The notes: a model not told the origin generated them from the letters alone. Shown: positions 1 to 6,406, counted from the first letter of the stretch. The stretch is DNA of 8,187 nt from Parvularculaceae bacterium (GCA_013389125.1 JACADX010000157.1:1-8187), one strand, 5' to 3'. Numbers and translations are program-made.

Positions 1-254
1 ACCCAGTCGATGTCAGGAAGCTCTTCGACGGCGGGCGGGCCAAGTCCTGTCTCCGCCAGGAGCGCCATCAGCGCGTCGATGCGCGGGCGTTCCATGAAAT
101 AGGCTTCGAGCCTCCACGCGGCGTCTTCGCGCGCGTCATCGTCCTTTGTCAGGCTCACCGCGCCCGCCGGAGGATAAAGAACTTCGGTCAGGAGCAGGCC
201 GGCGCGATCCAGCGCCGCGTGCGAACCCAAGAAGACGGCTTTGAATGCGGGCAT
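1..254 (-). CDS. prmA: Ribosomal protein L11 methyltransferase, N-terminal part (runs off left edge)
   Basis: PrmA is a cytoplasmic SAM-dependent enzyme that methylates lysines and the N-terminus of ribosomal protein L11. Only the first 84 codons are present; the protein begins MPAFKAVFLGSHAALDRA and reaches ELPDIDWV at the edge. The stretch from GLGPPAVEELPDIDWV matches the end of the substrate-recognition domain in alphaproteobacterial PrmA, where an LPDxDWV motif precedes the linker to the methyltransferase domain. The SAM-binding domain lies outside the window, so catalytic residues cannot be checked. The ATG at 254-252 is chosen because it follows the helicase stop by 7 bp; no strong Shine-Dalgarno is visible, which suggests translational coupling. 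It probably shares a transcript with the upstream helicase gene. The family call rests on recognition of the N-terminal domain alone. Confidence 0.82.
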   Translation of the reverse strand, partial: MPAFKAVFLGSHAALDRAGLLLTEVLYPPAGAVSLTKDDDAREDAAWRLEAYFMERPRIDALMALLAETGLGPPAVEELPDIDW

Positions 255-261
255 CGCGGAT

Positions 262-2583
262 TCAGGCTGACGCGAGAAATGAATCGACGACCTTCTTGTC
301 GCCCGAATGGTCGAAATGAACAGTGACTTTCTGGCCTTCCGCCGCGACGACCCGTCCGTATCCGAATTTCTGATGAAAGACGCGCGCGCCGATCGCGAAT
401 TTCGCGGCGCCGGCGCCGACTGAAACCTCGCGCGCGCTTCCTTCGATCATCGGCGGCGACGGCGATGCGCGACCCGCCGCGGCGCGCGCGCGCTTCCAGC
501 CCGGATTGTCGTAATAGGCGTCATCGTCGACGCGCGCGGCGTCAAAACGCGAATGGCTCGGAAATCCCGCCGCCGACTTGCCGTAAAGGCCGGGCCGGGA
601 AACGACTTCGACATCGCGCTCAGGGAGCTCGTCGACGAACCGCGAGGCGAGCGCGGTCTGCCAGCGGCCGTACATCTGGCGGTTCGCCGCGAAGGAAATC
701 CGGCAGCTTTCGCGCGCCCGCGTAATGCCGACATAGGCGAGGCGGCGCTCCTCTTCGAGCGCGGCCGCGCCGCCTTCATCGAGCGAACGCTGCGACGGGA
801 AGACGCCTTCCTCCCATCCGGGAAGGAAGACGACGGGAAACTCGAGTCCCTTCGCCGCGTGCAACGTCATCAGCCAGACAGCGCCCGCCTCGTCGGCCTC
901 ATTTCGATCGGCGACAAGCGCGACATGGTCGAGATAGGCTGCGAGCGTCTCAAACTCGGAAACCGCCTGAACGACCTCCTTTAGATTGTCGAGCTTCGAA
1001 TCCGCCTTGGCGGATTTGTTGTTCCTCCAGTAATCCGTATAGCCGGACTCTTCGAGCACAAGCTCGGTCAGATCGCGAGGACCGAGATGTTCGCTCTCGC
1101 GCGTCCAGCGGTCGACCATTTCGACGAATTTGCGCAGCGCGCCTTTCGCCGCCGCGCCGAGCTCTTCCGATTCAAGGAGCGCGCGGCTCGCAGCCATCAT
1201 CGAGGCGCCTCGCCGGCGCGCCAGGGCGTTAATCGTCTGCATCGTCTGTCCGCCGAGCTTTCGCGCCGGCTTGTTGGCGATGCGGTCGAAAGCAAGATCA
1301 TCGTCGGACGAGCGGACAAGGCGCAGATAAGCGACCGCGTCGCGAACCTCCTCGCGCTCGTAAAAGCGGGGGCCGCCGACGACGCGATAGGAAAGGCCGA
1401 GCGTGTTGAACCGCTCTTCGAAAGCGCGCATCTGGAACGACGCGCGGACGAGGACCGCCATGTCGGAGAGGGAGCGGCCCTTCGCCTGTTCGCTTTCGAT
1501 ATCCTCGCCGATGAGCCGCGCTTCCTCCTCGCCGTCCCAGACGCCGCGGACCTTGACGAGTTCGCCGCCTTCCTGATCGGTCCACAAGGTCTTGCAGAGC
1601 CGCGATTTGTTGGCGGCGATGAGCCCCGAGGCTGCGGCGAGAATGGACGGCGTCGAGCGGTAGTTGCGCTCAAGCCGGATGACCTTGGCGCCCGGAAAAT
1701 CCTTTTCAAATCGCAGTATGTTTTCAACCTCGGCGCCGCGCCAGCCGTAGATCGACTGATCGTCGTCGCCGACGCAGCAGATGTTCCGGCGCTTCTGCGC
1801 GAGGAGGCGGAGCCAGAGATACTGGGCGACGTTGGTGTCCTGATATTCGTCGACCAGCATATAGCGGAAGCGGTCCTGATACTGCGCGAGAATGTCGGGA
1901 TGCGTTCCGAAAATCGTCAGATTGTGGATGAGAAGATCGCCGAAATCCGCCGCGTTGAGCGTACGAAGCCGCTCCTGATAGTCCCGATAAAGACTGATCG
2001 CCTTGCCGTCGGCGAATTTCCAGCCCTCGTTCGCGGGAACCTTGTCGGGCGTCAGCCCGCGGTTCTTCCAGGCGTCGATCGCGTAGGCGAGGCCGCGTCC
2101 CGACCAGCGCTTTTCGTCGAGCCCCGCCGCCTCGATCACTTGCTTGGCGAGCCGCGCCTGGTCGTCGGCGTCGAGAATCGTGAAGGGCGACTTGAGGCCG
2201 ACGATCTCGGCGTGGCGGCGCAGGATTTGCGCGCCGATCGAGTGGAAGGTGCCGAGCCATTGCAGGCCTTCGACCCGCTCGCCGATGATCGCGCCGATTC
2301 GCTCTTTCATCTCGCGGGCGGCCTTGTTGGTGAAGGTGACGGCGAGGAGCTGATAGGGCTGCGCCTTGCCGGTGAAGAGAAGGTGCGCAAGGCGCGTCGT
2401 CAGCGCCCGCGTCTTGCCGGTGCCGGCGCCGGCAAGGACGAGGACCGGCCCCTCGGTCGCAAGGACCGCCGCCCGCTGCTCATCGTTAAGGCCCTCGAGA
2501 TAGGCGGGGGCGCCGCCAAAAGGCGAAGCCGCCTCGGCGAGGCCGGCCATTGCGCGCTCCGAGATCGAGGGTCCAGCGGTCAT
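262..2583 (-). CDS. uvrD: ATP-dependent DNA helicase, UvrD/PcrA type (superfamily 1A)
   Basis: A 3'-5' DNA helicase of nucleotide excision and mismatch repair that also removes recombinase from DNA. All SF1A motifs are present in its 773 residues: Q motif GLNDEQRAAV (31-40), Walker A AGAGTGKT (51-58), motif Ia AVTFTNKAAREM (81-92), DExx box VDEYQD (244-249), motif III GDDDQSIYGWRGA (272-284), motif IV RLERNYRS (303-310), motif V LHAAKGLEF (574-582) and motif VI RRLAYVGITRAR (613-624). After a low-complexity linker (about 660-725), residues 729-770 (FAIGARVFHQKFGYGRVV) form the Tudor-like C-terminal fold of UvrD/PcrA that binds partners such as RNA polymerase. Nothing is truncated. M1 (2583) has AGGG 7 nt upstream; M12 (2550) has GGAG 6 nt upstream and is an alternative start. 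prmA follows after 7 bp. A LexA-type box at 2605-2619 suggests SOS control. UvrD and PcrA cannot be separated by sequence here. Confidence 0.95.
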   Translation of the reverse strand: MTAGPSISERAMAGLAEAASPFGGAPAYLEGLNDEQRAAVLATEGPVLVLAGAGTGKTRALTTRLAHLLFTGKAQPYQLLAVTFTNKAAREMKERIGAIIGERVEGLQWLGTFHSIGAQILRRHAEIVGLKSPFTILDADDQARLAKQVIEAAGLDEKRWSGRGLAYAIDAWKNRGLTPDKVPANEGWKFADGKAISLYRDYQERLRTLNAADFGDLLIHNLTIFGTHPDILAQYQDRFRYMLVDEYQDTNVAQYLWLRLLAQKRRNICCVGDDDQSIYGWRGAEVENILRFEKDFPGAKVIRLERNYRSTPSILAAASGLIAANKSRLCKTLWTDQEGGELVKVRGVWDGEEEARLIGEDIESEQAKGRSLSDMAVLVRASFQMRAFEERFNTLGLSYRVVGGPRFYEREEVRDAVAYLRLVRSSDDDLAFDRIANKPARKLGGQTMQTINALARRRGASMMAASRALLESEELGAAAKGALRKFVEMVDRWTRESEHLGPRDLTELVLEESGYTDYWRNNKSAKADSKLDNLKEVVQAVSEFETLAAYLDHVALVADRNEADEAGAVWLMTLHAAKGLEFPVVFLPGWEEGVFPSQRSLDEGGAAALEEERRLAYVGITRARESCRISFAANRQMYGRWQTALASRFVDELPERDVEVVSRPGLYGKSAAGFPSHSRFDAARVDDDAYYDNPGWKRARAAAGRASPSPPMIEGSAREVSVGAGAAKFAIGARVFHQKFGYGRVVAAEGQKVTVHFDHSGDKKVVDSFLASA

Positions 2584-2604
2584 CGTCCGACCCTACTCAC
2601 ACGA

Positions 2605-2619
2605 GAACGATTCTGGAAC
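2605..2619 (-). promoter_or_regulatory. Candidate LexA (SOS) box, GTTC-N7-GTTC
   Basis: Read on the minus strand this is GTTC-CAGAATC-GTTC, an exact match to the direct-repeat SOS box GTTC-N7-GTTC described for alphaproteobacterial LexA. It lies 21 bp upstream of the uvrD start codon at 2583, where a bound repressor would block initiation or early elongation. uvrD is a known SOS gene in E. coli, so gene and site agree. The box lies 134 bp before the divergent gene at 2754. A weak promoter-like TTGACC is visible just upstream (2645-2650, minus strand), but no good -10 accompanies it. Confidence 0.75.
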
Positions 2620-2753
2620 AAGGTTGTCGGATCCTGAGCGGCCGGGTCAAATCTTGCCGCCGAGCCCTTCTGGTCCCGCCGCGTCGAAAAACCTGGCGCC
2701 CGCGAGGTCGCCCCTTTGATAGTCTCGCGGCGGCCAAACCAACGGAGGATCGC

Positions 2754-3089
2754 GTGGCGGGAAAATTCGAACTCTTCAAGGACAAGAAAGGCGAGTTCCG
2801 GTTTCGCCTCAGGTCCGCAAACGGCGAGGTCATCCTTGCGAGCGAAGGCTACAGGGACCGGGCCGGCGCGCTTGGCGGCGTCGAGGCGGTCAAGAAGAAT
2901 TCCGACCTCCTCGCGCGGTTCGAACGCCTGACCTCCGCGTCCGGCAAGCCCTATTTCACCATCAAGGCTGCCAACCATGAGGTCATTGGAACTTCGGAAC
3001 AGTATCAATCCGAGGAGGCGCGCGACAACGGGATCAAGAGCGTCATGGCGACGGCAAAGCTCGCCGCGATCGACGATCAGACCGCTTGA
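2754..3089 (+). CDS. YegP-family small protein with two DUF1508 repeats
   Basis: A 111-residue cytoplasmic protein of the YegP/DUF1508 family. The family folds as a compact alpha/beta unit and has no settled function. Two tandem repeats offset by 51 residues can be read: residues 4-50 (KFELFKDKKGEFRFRLRSAN) and 55-101 (RFERLTSASGKPYFTIKAAN). Each has the F-x-W/F-x-hydrophobic strand, then an asparagine, then EVI and SExY (EVILASEGY and EVIGTSEQY). The GTG at 2754 is chosen because a GGAGG at 2744-2748 sits 5 nt upstream and the first repeat begins right after it. The frame is open further upstream to 2550, but that part crosses the helicase promoter region and looks unlike the family. It is divergent from uvrD and convergent with the next gene, with 19 bp between stops. 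No convincing sigma-70 promoter was found. Confidence 0.88.
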   Translation: MAGKFELFKDKKGEFRFRLRSANGEVILASEGYRDRAGALGGVEAVKKNSDLLARFERLTSASGKPYFTIKAANHEVIGTSEQYQSEEARDNGIKSVMATAKLAAIDDQTA

Positions 3090-3108
3090 GCGTCATGGCG
3101 CCGGCGGT

Positions 3109-3894
3109 TCAGTCGGCGCCCGCCTCTTGCGCCGAACGGGTGACGAGATCGCCGTCCTTGCCGACTTCAAATCCGGCGACTTTCCGGATCTTCTCAAGAA
3201 CGTCGGCGCAGCCGGTTTTGACATAGGCGAGGTCGTCAACGAGAAACTGCACGACGTCGCCGCCGTTCTCGACGCGCCGGACCATCACCTCGACGCTCGA
3301 CGCCGAGTCCTTGAGGAAGAATCCGCCGACCATGACGCGCCAGCGGAAGGCGTCCTGCGTCCATGCGAATTTGACCGTCGCTTTTCCGGCCGGCGAGCCG
3401 TCCGCCTTTTTCGCGCGCAATGTCGCCCTGAAAATTTCGCCCTCGCGCCCGCCCGGCGGATAGATCGACATCATGATGGCGCAGACCGGCTCTTTGAATG
3501 CGACCTTGAGCGGCTCGCGCCAATCGTCGCGGTAATAGCCGGCGAAGGAGCCTGACGGCGGACGAATGTAGGTGCACAGACTGTCATAAGCGAAGTGGCG
3601 CTCGCCGTCGCAGATCTGCCATTCAAGCCCCTTGCTGAAGCTGACGCCGTAGGTCGACTGGTACTGGTTGCGAATGGCGCGCCGATGCGCGCCGGGCGGC
3701 GGTTCGAACGTCATGACGGTGAACCGCGGATCGAGCTTGACGTCCGTCGCGCCGATATTGGCGACGGCCCGGGTCTTGGTCGCCGGATTCGTGTCGCCGT
3801 CGGGGTCGGGGCCGTAACCGTTCTCGTTTTGCTGCGCTCCGGCGGCGTTCGCCGCCAGCGATAGCGCCGCGATCGCCAGACTCTTTTTCAACAT
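3109..3894 (-). CDS. Secreted protein of unknown function, probably beta-rich
   Basis: I do not recognise a named family. The 261-residue product starts with a typical Sec signal peptide (MLKK, hydrophobic stretch 5-18, likely cleavage after AGA at 20). An acidic, polar linker (21-45, NGYGPDPDGDTNPATK) follows, then a domain of about 180 residues. Features such as FTVMTFEPPPG (58-68), NQYQSTYGVSFSKGLEW (76-92), PPSGSFAGYY (112-121) and the closing strand FLVDDLAYVKTG (217-228) recall the beta-sandwich, galactose-binding or lectin-like domains of many secreted proteins. Four cysteines (95, 107, 138, 229) could form two disulfides. The ATG at 3894 is preferred over one at 3909 because GGGGA sits 6 nt upstream and the signal peptide begins there. 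It has its own promoter candidate and lies 93 bp downstream of the glycosidase-like gene on the same strand. A role at the cell surface or in the periplasm is inference. Confidence 0.8.
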   Translation of the reverse strand: MLKKSLAIAALSLAANAAGAQQNENGYGPDPDGDTNPATKTRAVANIGATDVKLDPRFTVMTFEPPPGAHRRAIRNQYQSTYGVSFSKGLEWQICDGERHFAYDSLCTYIRPPSGSFAGYYRDDWREPLKVAFKEPVCAIMMSIYPPGGREGEIFRATLRAKKADGSPAGKATVKFAWTQDAFRWRVMVGGFFLKDSASSVEVMVRRVENGGDVVQFLVDDLAYVKTGCADVLEKIRKVAGFEVGKDGDLVTRSAQEAGAD

Positions 3895-3933
3895 CGCAGT
3901 TCCCCGCATCCATGCCCCCGATCCGACGCCGTC

Positions 3934-3962
3934 AATCTAGCTTTTCGGCGCCGATCCGGCAA
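3934..3962 (-). promoter_or_regulatory. Candidate sigma-70-type promoter for the secreted-protein gene
   Basis: On the minus strand TTGCCG (3962-3957) and TAGATT (3939-3934) are separated by exactly 17 bp. Each hexamer matches the consensus at 4 of 6 positions. Initiation would fall near 3927, giving a leader of about 33 nt before the ATG at 3894. This suggests the gene can be transcribed independently of the glycosidase-like gene upstream. Confidence 0.42.
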
Positions 3963-3987
3963 ATATGCGAAAGCCGCGCAATTTCAG

Positions 3988-5856
3988 TCACTTGCCCGCG
4001 TCAATTCGATCGGGCCGCGCAAATTCGTCCCACATGCGAAGCACCGGGGTCGGCTGCGCGTAATGGCCGTCAATCCATGGCGCGTTGGGTTTGATTTCGC
4101 CGATGCTCTCATAATTGGCGATGATCGCGCCCGGAAAGGCGTCGATCAGTTTCCGGTTCACCGATCGCGCCGCATCGGCGCCGTCCGCGCCCCAATGATA
4201 GGCTTCCCACCAGCGCAGGAACGCCTCGGACTTCGTCAACTGCCGCGGCGGAAGGAGATGGCTTCCGCCTTCATAGGCGCCGAGGAAACGGCTGCCGGCT
4301 TTTGCGGCGACGGCCCGATGCTCGGCCCAGCGCGCGGCGATCCACGCCGCCGTCAGCTTCTTGTCGGCGCCGCCATTCTTAAGATGCGCCGAGATGCGCG
4401 CGGCGAGCGCGTCCGGATCCTTCCGGAGCGCGTCAAGCCAGAGCGGCGCATAAACGTCAGGCTCGTCAGAGCCGAAGAGCGCCGTGCCGAGCGCATTGAA
4501 ATTTCCATAATAGTTTGTGACCGCGACGCCGGTTTTCGGGAGGAGGGACTTCGGCTCGGCGCCGAGAAGCCGAAGATAGGCGGCAAGTCCGTCGAGCGCC
4601 TGCTTGGTGCGCCATGGATTGGCGGTGTGGCTCGCGACCACATAGACGATGTTCGGGCGCACCTTGCGCGAAGCGAACTCCTTCTCGAGCGCGACCATGA
4701 AGCGCGCGGTCAAGGCGCCGTAGCCGTGGCCGATCTTCCACTCGGGATCGAGCCCGCGCGCGATTCCGATCGCGTAATTGCTCGAGACCGCGAAGCCGCC
4801 GGCGAGGTTCCAGATCTCGTTGCCGATCTCGACATAGAGCGGGCGCTCGCGCGGATAGCCCGAAGCGAGATAGCGGTCGGCGAATTCTCTTGCGAAGACC
4901 TCCCACTCGCCGCTTGCCAGGGTTTCTTTGGCGTGATCGGCGGTCACCGCCTTGAAGCGTTCGAAATCGAGCCGCGTCGGCTTGTCCTTGCGGCGCAGCG
5001 ACGGGTCCGCAGGGCTGATCGGGGCGCCGATTTCGGGCGGGATCGTCAGCCAGATCGCGACGTCGGCTTTGACCCCAAGGTCGAACAAGATCTCATAGGG
5101 CGCGCTGAAATAAGGCGGCTCCGGCCACGAGATCGTCGCCCGCTGGCCCCAGGGTTCGTCCATCGTCGCAATCTGGTCGAAGCGGCGCACCTGGCTGTTG
5201 TTCGTCGACTGAATGTCCATGGTGCGCGCGATGTCGTAGCGGCGGACATAGTCGATGAAAGCCGGGTTCCAGATCTCGCCGCGGTCGAGGAGCGCGCGGT
5301 ATTTCTTGCGGTAAAGCCGCACGCCGCCGAAGCCGTCGCCGATCGCCGCAAAACGCAAGCCGCCCTCGGAGACCTGATGCGGCTTCAGCCGGTAGGTGAC
5401 GCTGTTGCCGGTCCGCTCGCCCGGCGCCTTCTCCTCCCAGCGGCTCATGAAGCCGCGCGCCTCGCCCCGCCAGTCGAGCACGTAAGCGTCGGCGTAATAG
5501 TCCCTGAATTTCTGCGCGCCCGGGAAAAAGACGCCCGCCGCGGCGTGCGCCGCGGACCGGCCCTTCTTCGTCGGCATGAAGGTCGCCGGGTCAAGATAGC
5601 CGGCGCGGATCGCCTCCGCTCCTTCAAGCTTCTCGCGCGCGCCGGTCTCGAATTTCCAGTCCGCGCTGCGCGTCTGCGCCATGTTGATGAACGGCTCTTC
5701 GAGGTTGAACGGCGCGGAAAAGCCGAGGCCGAGCAGCAATTGATGGCTGCGAGCGGGCGCAGCCTTCCTTTCCGCCGCATCGCCGGATAGCGACGCCGAA
5801 GCGAGCATCGCCGCCGCCGCGAGCGCCAGGACCCGAACCGCCGAAACGCCGCCCAA
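3988..5856 (-). CDS. Putative secreted glycoside hydrolase (TIM-barrel, clan-A-like), uncharacterised family
   Basis: With a TTG start the product has 622 residues: a signal peptide (hydrophobic core about 7-21, cleavage near residue 25), an N-terminal beta-rich region (about 45-185) and a TIM-barrel region (about 190-600). Landmarks are RTMDIQSTNNS (211-221), resembling the MDW-x2-TN motif of secreted cellulose-binding-type proteins; VAIWLTIPPEIG (266-277); YVEIGNEIWN (341-350), where N346-E347 is the Asn-Glu pair that carries the acid/base in clan GH-A; ASHTANPW (408-415); and AYEGGSHLL (527-535), where E529 would be the nucleophile. It should cleave a polysaccharide outside the cytoplasm, but the substrate is not apparent. 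The TTG at 5856 has GGAGG 5 nt upstream and puts the signal peptide at the N-terminus. An ATG at 5961 gives 657 residues but lacks a ribosome site and buries the signal. Family membership is inferred from motifs; no CAZy family number can be assigned. Confidence 0.78.
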   Translation of the reverse strand: MGGVSAVRVLALAAAAMLASASLSGDAAERKAAPARSHQLLLGLGFSAPFNLEEPFINMAQTRSADWKFETGAREKLEGAEAIRAGYLDPATFMPTKKGRSAAHAAAGVFFPGAQKFRDYYADAYVLDWRGEARGFMSRWEEKAPGERTGNSVTYRLKPHQVSEGGLRFAAIGDGFGGVRLYRKKYRALLDRGEIWNPAFIDYVRRYDIARTMDIQSTNNSQVRRFDQIATMDEPWGQRATISWPEPPYFSAPYEILFDLGVKADVAIWLTIPPEIGAPISPADPSLRRKDKPTRLDFERFKAVTADHAKETLASGEWEVFAREFADRYLASGYPRERPLYVEIGNEIWNLAGGFAVSSNYAIGIARGLDPEWKIGHGYGALTARFMVALEKEFASRKVRPNIVYVVASHTANPWRTKQALDGLAAYLRLLGAEPKSLLPKTGVAVTNYYGNFNALGTALFGSDEPDVYAPLWLDALRKDPDALAARISAHLKNGGADKKLTAAWIAARWAEHRAVAAKAGSRFLGAYEGGSHLLPPRQLTKSEAFLRWWEAYHWGADGADAARSVNRKLIDAFPGAIIANYESIGEIKPNAPWIDGHYAQPTPVLRMWDEFARPDRIDAGK

Positions 5857-5861
5857 CAAAG

Positions 5862-5866
5862 CCTCC
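5862..5866 (-). promoter_or_regulatory. Shine-Dalgarno deciding a TTG start
   Basis: On the minus strand GGAGG is followed by CTTTG and then TTG at 5856-5854. The spacing of 5 nt is near ideal, and the codons after it encode a clean signal peptide (GGVSAVRVLALAAAAML). No comparable site precedes the longer ATG start at 5961. A GTG at residue 32 of the longer frame is possible but less well placed. Confidence 0.55.
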
Positions 5867-5894
5867 ACGAGTTGTCGCCTAACCGCGCTCGAGG

Positions 5895-5948
5895 GCAGAA
5901 TTAGGGTGCGCCGGCGATCATGGCCATAAGCAGGGCTTTTAATTCTGC
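5895..5948. repeat. Inverted repeat in the divergent glycosidase/panD intergenic region
   Basis: The 9-bp arms GCAGAATTA (5895-5903) and TAATTCTGC (5940-5948) are perfect reverse complements, 45 bp centre to centre, close to four helical turns. They lie in the 140-bp spacer between the divergent starts at 5856 and 5997 and stand out as AT-rich in a GC-rich region. The right arm overlaps the possible -35 of panD. It could be a paired operator for a regulator of both genes; a chance repeat cannot be excluded. Confidence 0.35.
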
Positions 5949-5966
5949 TCAGCGTGAGCATATATC
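5938..5966 (+). promoter_or_regulatory. Weak candidate promoter for panD
   Basis: TTTAAT (5938-5943) and TATATC (5961-5966) are spaced by 17 bp, giving a start near 5973 and a leader of about 24 nt before the GTG at 5997. The -35 matches only 3 of 6 consensus positions and the -10 matches 4 of 6. It is the best arrangement in this spacer on the plus strand. Confidence 0.28.
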
Positions 5967-5996
5967 GCGCGCCGCGCCGACACGAGAGGAGAAAGC

Positions 5997-6353
5997 GTGC
6001 TCTTGACGATGATGAAGGCGAAGATCCATCGCGCTCGCCTCACGATGACCGACCTTCATTACGAAGGCTCGATCGCGATCGACGAGGATATCCTCGATAT
6101 GGCGAACATCCTTCCCCATGAGCAGGTCGCGGTCTGGAACGTGACCAACGGCGCGCGCCTTGTCACCTATGCGCTCCCGGCCAAACGGGGCTCCAGGGAG
6201 TTCATGCTCAACGGCGCGGCAGCCCGCCACGCCGCCGTCGGCGATGTCGTGATCATCGCCGCCTTTGCGCAGATGACCCCGGAAGACGCGAAAGGGTTCA
6301 AGCCGACTGTCGTCCTGATGGGCGAGGGGAACACGGTTGAGCGCCGGCTGTGA
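5997..6353 (+). CDS. panD: Aspartate 1-decarboxylase (pyruvoyl enzyme)
   Basis: PanD converts L-aspartate to beta-alanine in the cytoplasm, supplying pantothenate and CoA synthesis. The proenzyme cleaves itself between Gly24 and Ser25, and Ser25 becomes the pyruvoyl cofactor. Both residues are present at the canonical positions (LHYEGSIAID, 20-29), as are K9, H11, Y22, R54, T57, Y58 and N72 (NGARLVTYA, 51-59; NGAAA, 72-76). The length of 118 residues is close to the usual 115-130, so the protein looks complete and active. The GTG at 5997 is chosen because AGGAG (5987-5991) lies 5 nt upstream and the N-terminus aligns with known PanD numbering. It is divergent from the glycosidase-like gene. 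The downstream peptidase gene is on the same strand after 82 bp and a hairpin. No other pantothenate gene is in the window. Confidence 0.96.
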   Translation: MLLTMMKAKIHRARLTMTDLHYEGSIAIDEDILDMANILPHEQVAVWNVTNGARLVTYALPAKRGSREFMLNGAAARHAAVGDVVIIAAFAQMTPEDAKGFKPTVVLMGEGNTVERRL

Positions 6354-6382
6354 CCGCTTCGTCCCCTTAAAGCCTTCGCCGC

Positions 6383-6406
6383 CTTGACGCCGCGCGCGGC
6401 GGCAAG
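6383..6406 (+). terminator. GC-rich hairpin after panD, possible terminator or attenuating stem
   Basis: A 24-nt near-perfect palindrome: each half is CTTG, one mismatched position (A opposite G), then CGCCGCG and its complement. Folded with a GCGC loop it gives a stem of about 10 pairs, nearly all G-C. It starts 29 nt after the panD stop codon and ends 29 nt before the peptidase start. No T-run follows, so it is not a classical intrinsic terminator; it may stabilise the panD message or reduce read-through. Confidence 0.4.

Noticed and set aside
1087..2637. 516-codon open frame on the plus strand opposite the helicase gene
   Set aside because: The minus strand carries the complete set of SF1A helicase motifs. 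The plus-strand product is low in complexity and matches no family I know.
2654..2682. TTGCCG as a possible -35 for the YegP-like gene
   Set aside because: No acceptable -10 occurs 16-19 bp downstream, where the sequence is CGCCGC-like.
2700..2730. 7-bp inverted repeat CCGCGAG/CTCGCGG with a 17-nt loop upstream of the YegP-like gene
   Set aside because: Too short and too GC-rich to separate from background without comparative data.
4063..5790. 575-codon open frame on the plus strand opposite the glycosidase-like gene
   Set aside because: Its translation is rich in Arg, Ala and Asp and has no recognisable motif, while the minus-strand frame has signal peptide and catalytic motifs. It is a shadow caused by GC-biased codon use.
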